64,000 nt of DNA from Volutella citrinella (GCA_034401135.1 JAWZSP010000005.1:2542001-2606000), one strand, 5' to 3'. Shown: positions 46,805 through 58,833, counted from the first letter of the stretch. Notes: generated by a model from the letters alone, not told the origin. Numbers and translations are program-made.

Positions 46805-48301
46805 GGCTGGGGGACTGCGGGCTGGGGCTGCAAGAAGACAAAAAAGCAAGAGACAAGGAGATAGATCTTCGAGACGGCCGCAGGAATCGGTATTTACGCT
46901 TTAATAATATGCTGGTCACCCGGATATATGAGACAGAAGAGGAACCATTGGGGGGCAATGCTAGGTCGGCCTCGGCAGCTGTGGAAGTTTGGCCGATGGC
47001 TCTCGGTACCTGTCGGCTGGATGCGGGCTGCTCAGTGCTAGCCTGCCGAGAGGTGGCGATAGGGCCGCCTATACCGTACCCCGAACCGACCTGACCTTTC
47101 GGCGCCGTTTCCCCAGATTTGAAGCGGGGGTTGCTGCGGTAGGTACCTACACCACCACGCTGTCATCCCCGTATACCCACTATCAGAAGGAAGACACCCG
47201 CCGCTGGTTGGCCATCACCAAACACGTTGCCTGCGAATGTTGTGTCTCTTTCTTCACCCTCGGTTGGAAAGACTCCTGTGTAATTGTCTGGAACTACTAG
47301 TAGAAGTTAACTCACGCTTTGCTGTACTGATCAATTGTGTTATCCCGGCATGGCCATCGATCTCGCGAATTCCCCCGATTCCGGAGCTCCGTCGGCACTG
47401 ACTAACGTTTCCCTGACAAAGGCCGCGATCCATGACAAATGTCCCGCCCATGGCCTCTGATAAGGATAAGGTCCCTCAGTCTCGGTCAAAGCTCTCATCT
47501 ATCATGATCAGCCTTGCCCCGGCGTCCTCTTTAAAAGGCCGACCTGTCATGACCTGGGCAGATCTCTCCTTGAACCGTGGAATTTGATTGGGGCTCAACA
47601 AAGATACCTTGACACAGGTACTGAATTGAACACAGCGAGTATGACAACAACAAAAACGACCACTACCGATACTCGGAAATCACCTACCTGCGTTCCGTCT
47701 GCGGAATTTGCGAGAGTTAGAAGAAGGCACCCTTAAAGAGATCATTGTGACACCCCCACCAGAGGAGCAGTGTCGAGTGAGGGCATGGAGGGGGAGCTGG
47801 AATATCCTCCAGGAAGTAAGATCTCTATCATTATAGTGCCTGCACAAAATCGGACTCCAATGTACCATGTTCCGTGGCCGACGCGCGCTTCATCGCTGCC
47901 AGCCGTAAGTACAAACTTGCAGCAGGCGCGACCTGCTACCAGGAAGCAGCACCGTCACGTGCCCACTCTGGCACAAGTGTCACCTTGGGGTGGGTGCTGC
48001 GGCTGATTGGGCAGGGGCGAGCCCGCGCTAATTGGCACGTCGCCACCAAGACTGGGTCTCGGAGGAATGACAATCGTGAGGCATCGATGACCAATCTCCA
48101 GTTCCATTCACCACCAGTCCTGAGTGAGCCGTTCGTGAGTCTGGAATAGCACGGCGCCCTTCATACATAAGAAACCCCCGCCGGACCTCCAGAGGACTGG
48201 ATCTTTGATCAAACCGCACCCGAGCAGCTGGACGACCCCTACCAACCCGACCCAACTCAAACCCGACTGGCCTCCCGCCCACGTGCAATCACTTTCCCAA
48301 C
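46805..48301. other. Divergent intergenic region between thiolase and Rad6
   Basis: 1.5 kb. No supported gene. It contains a 12-bp perfect palindrome GTAGGTACCTAC at 47139-47150. The final 60 nt before Rad6 are C/A-rich leader. Confidence 0.6.
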
Positions 48302-48931
48302 ATGTCGACAGCTGCGAGACGTCGCTTGATGCGAGACTTCAAGGTCAGCGACAGGATACCCCGTCATGATTTCAACCGGAGGACATTTCGCTGACATCTG
48401 TGTAGCGCATGCAAACGGACCCCCCGGCCGGCGTCTCTGCTTCCCCTGTGCCTGATAATGTCATGACATGGTATGTTTCGCTGCGCCGGGACCTTTGATC
48501 GAGTCTAACCGCCTACCCATGATGCAGGAACGCCGTCATTATCGGTCCCGCCGACACCCCCTTCGAGGATGGAACCTTTAGGCTGGTCATGCAGTTTGAG
48601 GAGCAGTATCCGAACAAACCCCCTCAAGTCAAGTTCATCAGCCAGATGTTCCATCCGAACGTCTATGCCACTGGGGAACTCTGCCTGGACATTCTCCAGA
48701 ACCGCTGGAGCCCGACGTATGATGTGGCTGCAGTCCTCACCAGCATTCAAAGGTCAGCGCCCGATCCCGCTGCCTGGGCAGGCTCTGCGATGCTAACCTA
48801 CATCTAGTCTACTCAACGATCCCAACACCGGGTCGCCAGCGAACGTCGAAGCGTCGAATCTCTACAAAGATAACAGAAAGGAGTACACGAAGCGGGTTCG
48901 GGAGACTGTGGAGAGGAGCTGGGAGGACTGA
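48302..48931 (+). CDS. rad6/ubc2: E2 ubiquitin-conjugating enzyme Rad6
   Basis: Exons 48302-48343, 48406-48470, 48528-48752 and 48808-48931 (456 nt, 151 residues, the standard length in filamentous fungi). It starts [17 protein letters not shown] and carries the [16 protein letters not shown] active-site region with Cys88, then [17 protein letters not shown]. It ends ...VERSWED without the long acidic tail of budding yeast Rad6. It transfers ubiquitin with Bre1 to histone H2B, with Rad18 to PCNA in DNA damage tolerance, and with Ubr1 in the N-degron pathway. A Pro-to-Gln type substitution near residue 69 (KPPQVKF) and Pro30 are small departures from the usual sequence. Four short introns interrupt it at conserved fungal positions. 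Confidence 0.97.
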
Positions 48932-50361
48932 GGAGAGAGAACCAAGAGTACGCCGGGTTTGTGGATGACAGCTTCACATCCGTCGGCGATGCGGGCTCGC
49001 CACTTGCGGGGGGATAGCTGATCCATGGGGATACTGGCAGCGACGTCTACGCTTTGGCGTCCCCGCAGGCGACGGCGTGGGCTCCCAACCCGGAAGGCGA
49101 TGCCGACCTCGAAGGTGCGGCGTAGGTTGGACGGCGTTCATCTGGTGCAGGGAGTTGGACTGATTGCATTCGGGGCGTTATGTGCGCTTGAGACTGAGAT
49201 TCCCTCCCGGGGGGTTGCGTTATGATATCATGAAGCTCATAGGGAGAGGAGTTCTTCTCGCATTGACATTGACACAAATTACATCCTATTCCCCTTAGTC
49301 TTGTGTGTTGCGCCTCCACATGTCAATCATGGCATGGTGTGTAAATGTCCTGATGATGGACCTCCAGCAGTCTGCTCTGCGGTTTAGAGTGGGGGAATAT
49401 TAACGAATGCCTGATGGCAATGAGGCTAAAGTGATGTTGGCGGTGGCTTGGGCATAATGTAGCATGGATGGCAATTACAGACATGTGCCGATGGGCTGGT
49501 TCCCCTTTGATGAGGCACCAGGCAAAGCAACGACGACACCAGCCAAGAGCCGGGAGTACCTGTCATCGGCATAAGCCGCTGTCGCTGCGCATGAGACGAT
49601 GCGGAAGCCCCTGTAGCGCCTGCTCCCATGTGCCCAGCCCCAACACAAGTGCCCTGGAAAGCCCCCTGTAAGGCTCGCTGCACCACCTCGACTTGCGGTT
49701 TGTTAGGTCCCCGTGCCTTGACTGGGCGGTGACGGATCGCACGTCAGCAACTGTGGAAGCACCTAGCCTCTCAGCTGCAGGTGGGTGGTGCCCCTCCTCC
49801 CGAAATTGTGTACCTCCTGGCTGAAACGGTCCGCCGAAACGGGGTGGAAGGGCGGGCCTGAATGGCCAAAAACCCGCCTAAACCCGTCCAAGTGTCCCTG
49901 CTGAAGGGTGTCCGGAACGCGAGTCTCGGTCGTCGCGCGTCGCCCCAATCAACGGTGGCGTCGACTTCAACAAACCCACCGCCTTGGACCAGGTCTACGA
50001 TTCGTTACGGTGTTCGCCAGTCCCGTTGCTGATCGCACCGCAACACCAGAACAGTAACGGCACGACCACGTCAACACCACCGCAACCTGCTTGTCTGCCC
50101 AAGGGTTTGCCGTCCCAGCGCTTGTCGCCATCCCCGCGGCCTGCCTCTCTCCCTGCCTTTGTGTCGCTTGTTGTTGCTACCTAGGTACTGCTGCCCGCTG
50201 CTGCTGCCGCCCGCGTCTGTCCCGCAGCGCCATTACTCGACAAGCTGCGGAGTAACAACCCACCACACACCCCCCCTGATCCTCAACCCAAACCAACCAA
50301 CCTCCGTCGACGACGCCGCCGGCCGATGATAGCATAGCAAACCCTCGTGTGACCGCCCAAC
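48932..50361. other. Rad6 3' flank and kinesin promoter/leader
   Basis: 1.43 kb. From 49866 to 50325 the plus strand lacks ATG, fitting a long CA/CT-rich kinesin leader. No separate gene is supported. Confidence 0.6.
50326..50337 (+). promoter_or_regulatory. Four-codon upstream open reading frame of kinesin
   Basis: ATG ATA GCA TAG, ending 24 nt before the kinesin ATG at 50362. It is the first ATG after about 460 nt without one. It may modulate initiation by requiring reinitiation or leaky scanning. Confidence 0.45.
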
Positions 50362-53309
50362 ATGTCGTCCGCGAACAGCATCAAGGTCGTGGCCCGGTTC
50401 CGGCCCCAAAACAAGGTCGAGCTGGCGTCGGGCGGCCAGCCCATTGTCTCTTTCGATGGAGACGATACCTGCACCCTCGATGTACGTCACCCCTCCTCCC
50501 GCTCGCGTGCTATGTGCTTTGGACCGGCTCCTCCAGCTATGTGCAGGCTTGCCTCGGATGCAGAGAGGGCCTTACTGACTCGATGTAGTCTCGAGATGCC
50601 CAGGGCAGCTTTACCTTCGACCGAGTCTTTGATATGACATGTAAACAGCAAGATATTTTCGACTTCTCCATCCGGCCCACCGTCGACGATATTCTCAATG
50701 GCTATAACGGCACAGTCTTCGCCTATGGTCAGACCGGTGCCGGTAAATCGTACACCATGATGGGAACGAATATCGACGACGACGATGGGCGGGGTGTCAT
50801 CCCCCGTATCGTCGAGCAGATCTTCGCCAGCATTCTGACTAGCCCCAGCACTATCGAGTATACTGTCCGTGTCAGCTACATGGAAATCTACATGGAGAGG
50901 ATTCGTGATCTGCTAGCCCCTCAAAACGACAACCTACCCGTGCACGAGGAAAAGAACCGAGGTGTTTACGTCAAGGGCCTGCTGGAGATTTATGTTTCCA
51001 GTGTTCAGGAAGTCTACGAAGTCATGCGAAGGGGAGGAAATGCACGAGCTGTCGCCGCCACAAACATGAACCAGGAGTCATCGCGATCTCATTCCATCTT
51101 CGTCATCACCGTGACCCAGAAGAATGTAGAGACCGGATCAGCCAAGAGCGGCCAGCTCTTCTTGGTTGATTTGGCCGGCAGTGAAAAAGTCGGCAAGACG
51201 GGTGCCAGTGGACAGACGCTGGAGGAAGCCAAGAAGATCAACAAGAGTTTGAGCGCCCTGGGAATGGTCATCAACGCCCTGACTGATGGGAAATCATCAC
51301 ATGTTCCCTACCGAGACTCGAAACTGACACGAATTCTGCAAGAATCCTTGGGCGGTAACAGTCGAACGACTCTTATTGTCAACTGTTCGCCCAGCAGTTA
51401 CAACGATGCCGAAACACTCGGTACTCTGCGATTCGGAACAAGAGCCAAGTCGATCAAGAACAAGGCCAAGGTCAACGCGGAGCTCAGCCCGGCTGAACTC
51501 AAGGCCCTGCTCAAGAAAGCCCAGGGCCAGGTCACCAACTTTGAGAACTACATTTCCAACCTGGAGGGAGAGGTTCAGCTCTGGCGTGCTGGAGAGTCTG
51601 TTCCCAAGGAGAGGTGGGCTCCGCCTCTGGGCTCCGAAGCTGTTGCAGGGGCCAGGGCCGAGGTCCGGTCTCCTCGCCCCTCGACTCCGTCTCGACTCAC
51701 AGCGGATAGCCGCTCCGAGACCCCTGCGATGACCGAGCGCGCCGGCACCCCGAGTCTGCCGCTAGATAAGGACGAGCGGGAAGAGTTTCTGCGACGGGAG
51801 AATGAGCTCCAGGATCAGATCTCCGAGAGGGAGACACAGGCTGCTGCCGCCGAGAAGCAGCTCAAGGAAACCAAGGAGGAGCTGGTCTACCTCAAGGAAC
51901 ATGATGGCAAGGTCGGCAAAGAGAATGAGAAGCTCACAACCGAGGTGAATGAGTTCAAGATGCAGCTCGAGCGCTTGACCTTTGAGAGCAAGGAGGCTCA
52001 AATCACCATGGACGCCCTCAAGGAGGCCAACTCTGAGTTGACTACTGAACTCGACGAAGTCAAGCAGCAGCTCCTAGACGTCAAGATGAGTGCCAAGGAG
52101 ACCGGCGCTGCCCTGGATGAGAAGGAGAAGAGGAAGGCCGAGAAGATGGCCCAGATGATGGCCGGGTTTGATCTCGGTGGTGACGTCTTTAGCGAAAACG
52201 AGCGAACCATCGCGGAAGCCATCGAGAAGATTGACGCCCTCCATGAGCAGAGCTCCATCGGCGACCACATTGCACCAGATGAGTTCAAGGCACTCCGGGA
52301 GCGAATGGTTGAGACCCAGGGCATTGTTAGGCAGGCCGAGTTGAGCATGTTCAGCAGCTCAGGCAACGATCTTGACGCTCGTCGAAGGCAGGAGCTCGAG
52401 GCACGGGTAGACCATCTCCAGCAGGAGTACGAGGATGTCCTCACACGAAATCTGAGTGAGGCCGACGTCGAGGAAGTCAAGTCTCGCCTCCAGAATGTAT
52501 ATGCCAACCGCCAGGCTGCCGAAATCCAGCTTGTGGATCAACTGAAGGAGGACATTGCACAGAAGGTGTCAGAAAACACAAGGATGAAGACGCTCATCGA
52601 CGATCTACAACAGCGTGTCAAGGTTGGCGCACCGGCGCCCTTGGCCAATGGCAAGACCATTCAGCAGCAGATTGCCGAGTTCGACGTCATGAAGAAGAGC
52701 CTGATGCGTGACCTGCAGAACCGCTGCGAACGTGTCGTCGAGCTCGAGATCTCGCTCGACGAGACTCGTGAGCAGTACAACAACGTCCTGCGATCATCCA
52801 ACAACCGCGCCCAGCAGAAGAAGATGGCCTTCCTCGAGCGGAACCTGGAGCAGCTGACCCAGGTGCAGCGCCAACTGGTTGAACAGAATTCGGCCCTCAA
52901 GAAGGAGGTTGCCATTGCAGAGCGCAAGCTCATTGCGCGAAACGAGCGTATCCAGAGCCTGGAGAGCCTTCTGCAGGACAGCCAGGAGAAGATGGCAGCT
53001 GCCAATCACAAGTACGTCCCCTCCGATGTGCCCACTCACGCCCGTAAGAACCGCGAGACTAACAGCATTGCTTCCAGGTTCGAGGTGCAACTGGCCGCCG
53101 TCAAGGAGCGCCTCGAGATGGCCAAGGCGGGCAGCACCCGTGGCCTGAACCCAGCCGAGGGCTTCAGCTTCGCCAACGCCGGTAGCCGCATCGCCAAGCC
53201 CCTGCGCGGCGGCGGCGGCGATGGACCTACCATCCCAACCATCCAGAGCCTCCACCAGAACGAAGGAAACAGCAACAAGCGAGCCAGTTGGTTTTTCAAC
53301 AAGTCATAG
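50362..53309 (+). CDS. kin1: Conventional kinesin heavy chain (kinesin-1)
   Basis: Exons 50362-50481, 50589-53011 and 53078-53309 (2775 nt, 924 residues). The motor domain (about 1-330) has the P-loop GQTGAGKS at 87-94, switch I NQESSRSHS, switch II DLAGSEK and the HVPYRDSKLTRILQESLGG microtubule-binding loop. A hinge rich in Ser/Pro (about 345-385) precedes a long coiled coil. The tail includes the highly conserved LMRDLQNRCERVVELE block, the basic AFLERNLEQLTQVQRQL coil and the RIAKPLRGGG autoinhibitory/cargo motif. It ends in a short WFFNKS sequence typical of fungal kinesin-1. It moves vesicles and dynein toward microtubule plus ends at hyphal tips, and fungal versions work without light chains. 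The ATG at 50362 matches the family start. Confidence 0.97.
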
Positions 53310-54167
53310 AAAAGGGGGGGTTAAGAACATCCCCTTCTCCTGTGCTTATGTTTGGCTTTTGACGGGCGTTTGTGAGCAACATCCGGTAGATCAGAACAGA
53401 GGGATCCCATCCCCTCGTCCCCCCATTCCTAGCCTTCCCCCCGCCATCACATTCCCACCTCCTTTGTCTACTTGCTAGTTTGACGAAACCACCTTTTGTG
53501 AAATGTTTGCCTTTTTCTTTTTCTTTTGTTTCTCTACTCGAGGATCTACTTTTCTCTGTGGCACAGCGGGGGCGGAAGAGGGTCATGGAGAAGCTGGGCG
53601 GCGCGTTTCCTCACCGACCATGATTGGATTTACGACTTCGCTTTGAGCTTCGGCGAGGAATGGACAGCGTTCAAAAACCGGGACTATATGGCGTGCGGGC
53701 AAAGCACGATGGGAAAAAGAGTTCCGAGATTGCGCCGTGGCGTCTAGAGGCGGGCGGCAGTGAGTCGTTGATGTTGAGCAGGTGCGGATGATACTAGTTT
53801 TGCATGGGCGGGAGTTGGGTCACGACCACGCAACCCTCACGTATGAGTTCAAGAAAGTGAATGAATTGAGTTCTTTAAACAGAGGCTACAATACAAGACT
53901 TGCAACGTAATCTAGACTAATCCGAAATCACGTATACACAGAGCGACTGAGGGACCAAAAGAAACATATTTAGCATTCTGACAACCTCCAACTTTCGACG
54001 AGGTGCCACGAAAATCATGCTCAGCGATCGTTGGAGAGGGGCATTTTTTTCATGTTCAGTGATGTGTGGTGTGGTATGATCTGGTGTTTTGAACTGTGCT
54101 CAAGAGGAGTGCTACTTCCAGGTCGGCTGTGAGGTACGCCACTCTTGCATTCACTCCATTGCTTCCT
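53310..54167. other. Convergent 3' region between kinesin and membrane protein gene
   Basis: 858 bp with no gene seen; T-rich runs near 53510-53530 suit 3' end formation for the kinesin transcript. Confidence 0.65.
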
Positions 54168-55307
54168 TTACTGGCCGCGGGGGGCTCCGTCCTGCGTCTT
54201 CTTCTTGATGGCAGATGCCACGAGGTACGCCTGGGGGATGATGAACAGGAACATGCAGAAGTTGACGGCGAAGGAAGCAAAGAGGCTCTTGACGTAGAGG
54301 ACAATGAGACGGCGCCAGGCAGCGTTGGAGAAGGTAGCCCAGGCGTCCTTGACGCTGAGGAAGGATTGGCCGCCAAGCTCGGAGGGGAGGGCCTTGCCGT
54401 CGAAGGTGCGGTCGAAGGGCACGATGGTCTCGACGCCCTCAGGGAGGAGCGAAGCCTGGACACGGAGGAGGACAACAAAGGCGGGAACAACACCAAAGAT
54501 GCTGATCAAAAGAGAGAAGATCAGGCTCAGGTACAGGCCGACGTTCCAGACGGCGTGGGCGCCCTTGAGGTTGCCAGCGCCGTTGATGAGCAGCACAGGG
54601 ACGTAGTGGGCGACGAGAAGGGTGGCCCAGAGAATGGTGATGGGGCGCCAGGTGGTACGAAGGGTCTGGCGGAAGGGAGGTAGGCGCCTCCAGAAGTGGG
54701 CGGATGAGGAAGGGGTCATGATGATGTGAACCCAGGCGGTGCTGAACTGGCAGAAGAGAAGCATCATGGCGAGCCTCATGGGGGCCATGAGGAAGAATCC
54801 GAGCATGGCGCTGCCGATGCCGGTGAAGATGCTGTAGAAGGCGTAGCAGGCAAGGCCGCGGAAGATGGCCCGGAAGCCATTCTGGCCCTTGACGGCGCGC
54901 CAGGTGTCGCGGAAAGACGCAGTAATGGGCTTGTAGTTGGTCTCGGCGAAGGGGATGGTAGGGACGGTGGCGCTGGCGGACTTGGTCTTGGGAGCGGCAG
55001 AATTATCGGCGTCGACAATAGGCTCGTAGGCCGGCGGCTGAGGCTTGTCGTCCTCGAGGATGGCGAGGGTGGGGATGACCTTCTCGATGGTGTAGCTGGT
55101 CTGGGACGGGGGGTGTTAGTTGGGGAGCACGGTAGCGGCGACCAGACAGCTGATGACGGAGTAACTCACCAGGATAATGGCGGGGAAGAAGAGGATGATG
55201 TTGGCGACGAGGACGGCCCAGGTCCACTGGGGAATGTCATAGTCCTTGAAGACATCCTGGTTGTCCTCCAAGGCACGCTTGGCCAGCGGGTGGAGGTGGG
55301 AAAGCAT
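54168..55307 (-). CDS. Conserved multi-pass membrane protein, function unknown
   Basis: Exons 55307-55170 and 55100-54168 (1071 nt, 356 residues); the 69-nt intron uses GTGAGT and CCCAG. The first exon ends within a membrane helix (WTWAVLVANIILFFPAIIL). A hydrophilic loop of ~70 residues rich in Ala, Pro, Thr and Lys follows. Then a region of five or six hydrophobic segments contains GLACYAFYSIFTGIGSAMLGFFLMAP, ITILWATLLVAHYVPVLL, LYLSLIFSLLISIFGVVPAFV and FAVNFCMFLFIIPQAYLVA. The end is Lys-rich (KKKTQDG). I recall ascomycete homologues labelled 'ubiquitin carrier protein', but no E2 fold or active Cys is visible, so that label should not be copied. It is divergent from Ppm1. Confidence 0.8.
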
Positions 55308-56866
55308 AGTGGGTGGTGGTGGTGGCGGCTGCTCGTAATCGGAGTGAAATGGGGACAAAGAAGATCAAAATAATTCGATGGGTGAAAGTTGTCGGATGAC
55401 GACAGAGCAGGCTGAAGAAGAAGCAGAAGAAGGAGAGGCTGTTGGAGGAGGAAGAGTGAATGTATAAGCGAGGAGGGGAGGGATGTTGCTGACACCGGTA
55501 CGAAACCCAACTGCACAGCCGCCTCGTTGCCTTGCGTCGCAGAAGGAATGCGCCTGCAGCAGCCAGGCCGCATTGTGACAGGCTGTGCGGCGTGTGCCTG
55601 AGTGATTTTAGTGGGCCCCTCCTGGCCTGGCCTTACGTATACCCGCTAAAATCGCCTCTGAGCAAGGCGGTGCTTCCCACATCCGTCGGGTGACGCAAGA
55701 CAGGCCTGGAGGGTAATTAGTCTATACGCCAACACGAGATGGCTTTCCCCGCGACGTGGGAGGTACCGCGCTAACAAGCTCGTGGTAGCACTCGCCACAT
55801 GCCCGTTTTATCGCTGTGATCGCGTCAAGAGCCCTCATCAGCCGACTCGCATGTCTCTACATGATGGAGATTTCCTTTATAAAAATACAAGATAATCGCA
55901 TGGCTGTGTATGTATGACTGATAAACCCCTCCCCGCCCCCCAGGTCTGGCGTGCTGCGGTGTGGAAAGCTGTCGATGCGGCGCTGGATAAGATGCCGGTG
56001 GCGCTCGGAGCTTAACGCATTGGGAAGTAGACAAACTGGCGATGTCATGCACGTTGCCGTGAGAGCCAGGACCACAGCCGGAGCCAGAGCGCCTAACAAC
56101 ACAACGAATCGGCCGGCGGAGTTTGCGGCGGCGAGGCGAGAGCGATGACGACTCATGTCTGGCCAACAGCACGGGGTAATTATTGTGGTGCCTCTCGGGT
56201 TTCGGAACGGAACGCTTCCAAAGCTGACGCCTATTTGCTCCTATACGCGGATGTGGTCCCCCAGTCGCGACTCCCTCCCCTTGCCTAGCGGTGCACGCCA
56301 AGCCAACATGCAAATGCAAAGGCTGCCTCATAGGACTGCTGGTCGGGGTGGATTCCGCTTCCCTGAAACAGCCTGAGCCAACAGTGTCACATTGCCTGTC
56401 ATCCTCTCCAGGCTCTGAGGCCATGGGTCGCAATCCCAATCCCGACCCCGTCCCCGTCCCCGTCCCCGTTGGCCGATTCCCGTCCAGAAATCGAAATGGC
56501 CGAGCAAGCGATGACAGATACCCGTGATGCTGCTGTTTGCTAAAGTTCTCCACGCTCAGGACACGTATATGCCAGTGCCGAAGTCGGCTCCTTCGCCTCA
56601 GCTGTTGAAGTCATTCTCGTCAAGTCTCATAACAAAACGTACCTGAGGTCCTGGCACACCTCGTAGGGCGAAGCGCGCGGGATGGGCACTGGATACCACC
56701 AATAATGAACCCCGCCACCTGCCTAATTGCCAGCACAAGCTGGTGGCTAGCTACCTAGCGGGGCTTCAACCCCTCCAGCCTCGCCATCAGCTACCTACAT
56801 CGCATCGCTCCTAGTAGCTCCACCGCCGATATAATTGCTGGTCCCAAGCCCAGGAATCATCCAGCA
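55308..56866. other. Divergent intergenic region between membrane protein and Ppm1
   Basis: 1.56 kb. No supported gene. A 242-codon minus-strand frame across 55825-56553 owes its Gly-Thr repeat to the CCCCGT tandem repeat and has no ATG at its start. Confidence 0.6.
56446..56469. repeat. (CCCCGT)4 tandem repeat
   Basis: Four perfect hexamer units, about 400 bp upstream of the Ppm1 start. Confidence 0.9.
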
Positions 56867-58059
56867 ATGTCGGCCCCGTCGATTCCTAACCTGCTGGAGT
56901 CCCTACGGGGCGGCCGCGGCGGCCGGCCAGCTCGGGGGAGGGGAGCCCTTGGAGCTCGCGGCGGTCCCGGAGCCTCTTCCATCTCACACGAGGCCGCTGT
57001 ACAGGGCACCGACTCGGACGCCTCCATGTCCCGCCTGAGCGCCGTGGACCTTGACTACCTCAAAGACCCCTTTGCGGGCTATTTTGTGCAGAGCTCCAAC
57101 GGCCCCGCGCCGAGACGACTGCCCATTATCAATCGAGGTACCGTGCCAGCCCCAGCCCCAGCCCCAGCCCGCCGAGACCTGGTCCCGAGACACGCGCTGA
57201 TGGGGACGACAATCCAAAAGGCACTTACACAAGGACCGTCGCTCTGGATACCCTTGTCGACTCCTTTCTTGGCTCTGGGGACGACTCTGGGGAGGACCCC
57301 GTCGAAAGGCAGATCGTTTCGCTCGGTGCCGGCACCGACACGCGTCCCTTCCGCCTGTTTGCCCACTCAGCCCGTCCCGGCCTGACGTATCATGAGATTG
57401 ACTTTGACACAACTTCGGACAAGAAGTTGCGAATAGTCCAGGCCACGCCTGTGCTAAGAAGAATCCTCGACGGCATTGTACCTGGAGATCAAGGATCATG
57501 GAGCAGCCGGCCTGCAAACGGGGGACAGTATTACTGCCATGGCATCGATCTGCGTAAGCTGTCCGACCCGGATCTTGAATCCGCAGACACAATCTTCCCC
57601 GGTCTGCGAACCGACATACCGACCCTCGTCCTCTCCGAGTGCTGCCTCTGCTATCTGTCCCCCTCACAAGCCGCCGGCGTCATCTCGTTCTTCTCCTCCC
57701 GGATCCCTAACCTAGCTACCGTCATCTACGAGCCCATCAAGCCGGATGATGCGTTTGGCAAGATGATGGTTTCCAATTTGGCTGCGCGCCACATCTACAT
57801 GCCGACGCTCGACGTCTACCGCGAGCCCGAGGACCAGGACGCCCGTCTTCGCAAGGCCGGGTTTGAAACCGTCCACCACATGACGGTGGAAACCATTTGG
57901 GAGACGTGGGTGCCACCGGAGGAGAAGGAAAGGGTCGACTCGCTTGAGGGCCTGGACGAGGTGGAGGAGTGGAAGTTGCTGGCGGGGCATTATATAGTGG
58001 CCTGGGGATCCAAGGGGGATGGCTTCGGCACCTGGGAAAACGTCGGAGGAGGAGCCTAG
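56867..58059 (+). CDS. ppm1: Leucine carboxyl methyltransferase 1 (PP2A methyltransferase)
   Basis: Exons 56867-57137 and 57221-58059 (1110 nt, 369 residues). The intron is 83 nt, and splicing joins PIINR to [17 protein letters not shown], the conserved order of this family. The SAM-binding motif [13 protein letters not shown] comes next, then [20 protein letters not shown] and the [14 protein letters not shown] block that contacts the PP2A tail. [12 protein letters not shown] lies near the end. The enzyme methylates the C-terminal Leu of the PP2A catalytic subunit, favouring B-type regulatory subunit binding. The first 40 residues carry an Arg/Gly-rich stretch ([20 protein letters not shown]), not usual in described homologues. 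The ATG at 56867 is the only one fitting the frame near the leader. Confidence 0.93.
57146..57170. repeat. (CCAGCC)4 repeat inside the Ppm1 intron
   Basis: Four hexamer units within the 83-nt intron 57138-57220. It reads as Pro-Ala repeats if the intron is kept. Confidence 0.85.
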
Positions 58060-58833
58060 GAAAAGGGAAAACCATCACGGACATGGTTGGAAGTTATTAT
58101 ACCAACTGAGCTACTCCATCATATCCATCCATCCATCCATCCACAGTGGGCCATCGTTTGGCATGCGCTGCCTAAGTCAACAACAAAACTAAAGGCCTTT
58201 TCGGCAGCCAAAAACCCGAGTGGTCTGGTGCTCTAGCAACCTTGAAATTTTAATAAGGCGCACCCTTTTGGTTTTTTAATCACCCCTTTGGGTTCTCAAT
58301 GGTGTAATTATTTGGTTCATATTCTTTGCCTCAGTTCTTACAGTCTCATCGCGTCACGTGATCACACTATTGGGCCTGTCCCAACAATGTACATGTACAC
58401 AGAATGTTAATTACAAAGCCCGAGATATAAGTACCTGATACTTGATCGCGAAACCTATCCTTCCGCTTTCACCCTCAACAGCATCCCCATCCACTTCCAT
58501 CCAACACCACTCCTCATTGCTGCGTTGACCAGCTCGTATCAGCTCTACTTTCCTCCGATAATCCCTTAGCTCCCTGACCATAAAGGAAACCACTTGCCTC
58601 ACGTCTATGCTTGCTTTCTCACGCATAGATTCGCAACTTCACTGCTCAGCGAGGTCAGGAACTGCTGATCTTGGCATCCTCGATCCATTAGCCAACGCGA
58701 CGAGACTACTTGGAGGGAGCCAAACCTGTACAGCACCTTTTTGGACGCGCAACACAAACGACGCAGCGAGCTACCGGATTTAGTGAGGTGAAGTGAGGTT
58801 GAAAACGGAGCGCCGCTCCACCCCGTTGGCAAA
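58060..58833. other. Ppm1 3' flank and Spt3 promoter
   Basis: 774 bp with no gene. It holds the (ATCC)5 repeat at 58123-58142 and an A/T-rich zone near 58240-58330. Confidence 0.6.
58123..58142. repeat. (ATCC)5 microsatellite
   Basis: Five perfect 4-bp units in the likely 3' untranslated region of Ppm1. Confidence 0.9.

Noticed and set aside
55825..56553. 242-codon minus-strand frame with Gly-Thr repeat
   Set aside because: The repeat is the CCCCGT tandem array; there is no ATG at the frame start and no domain.
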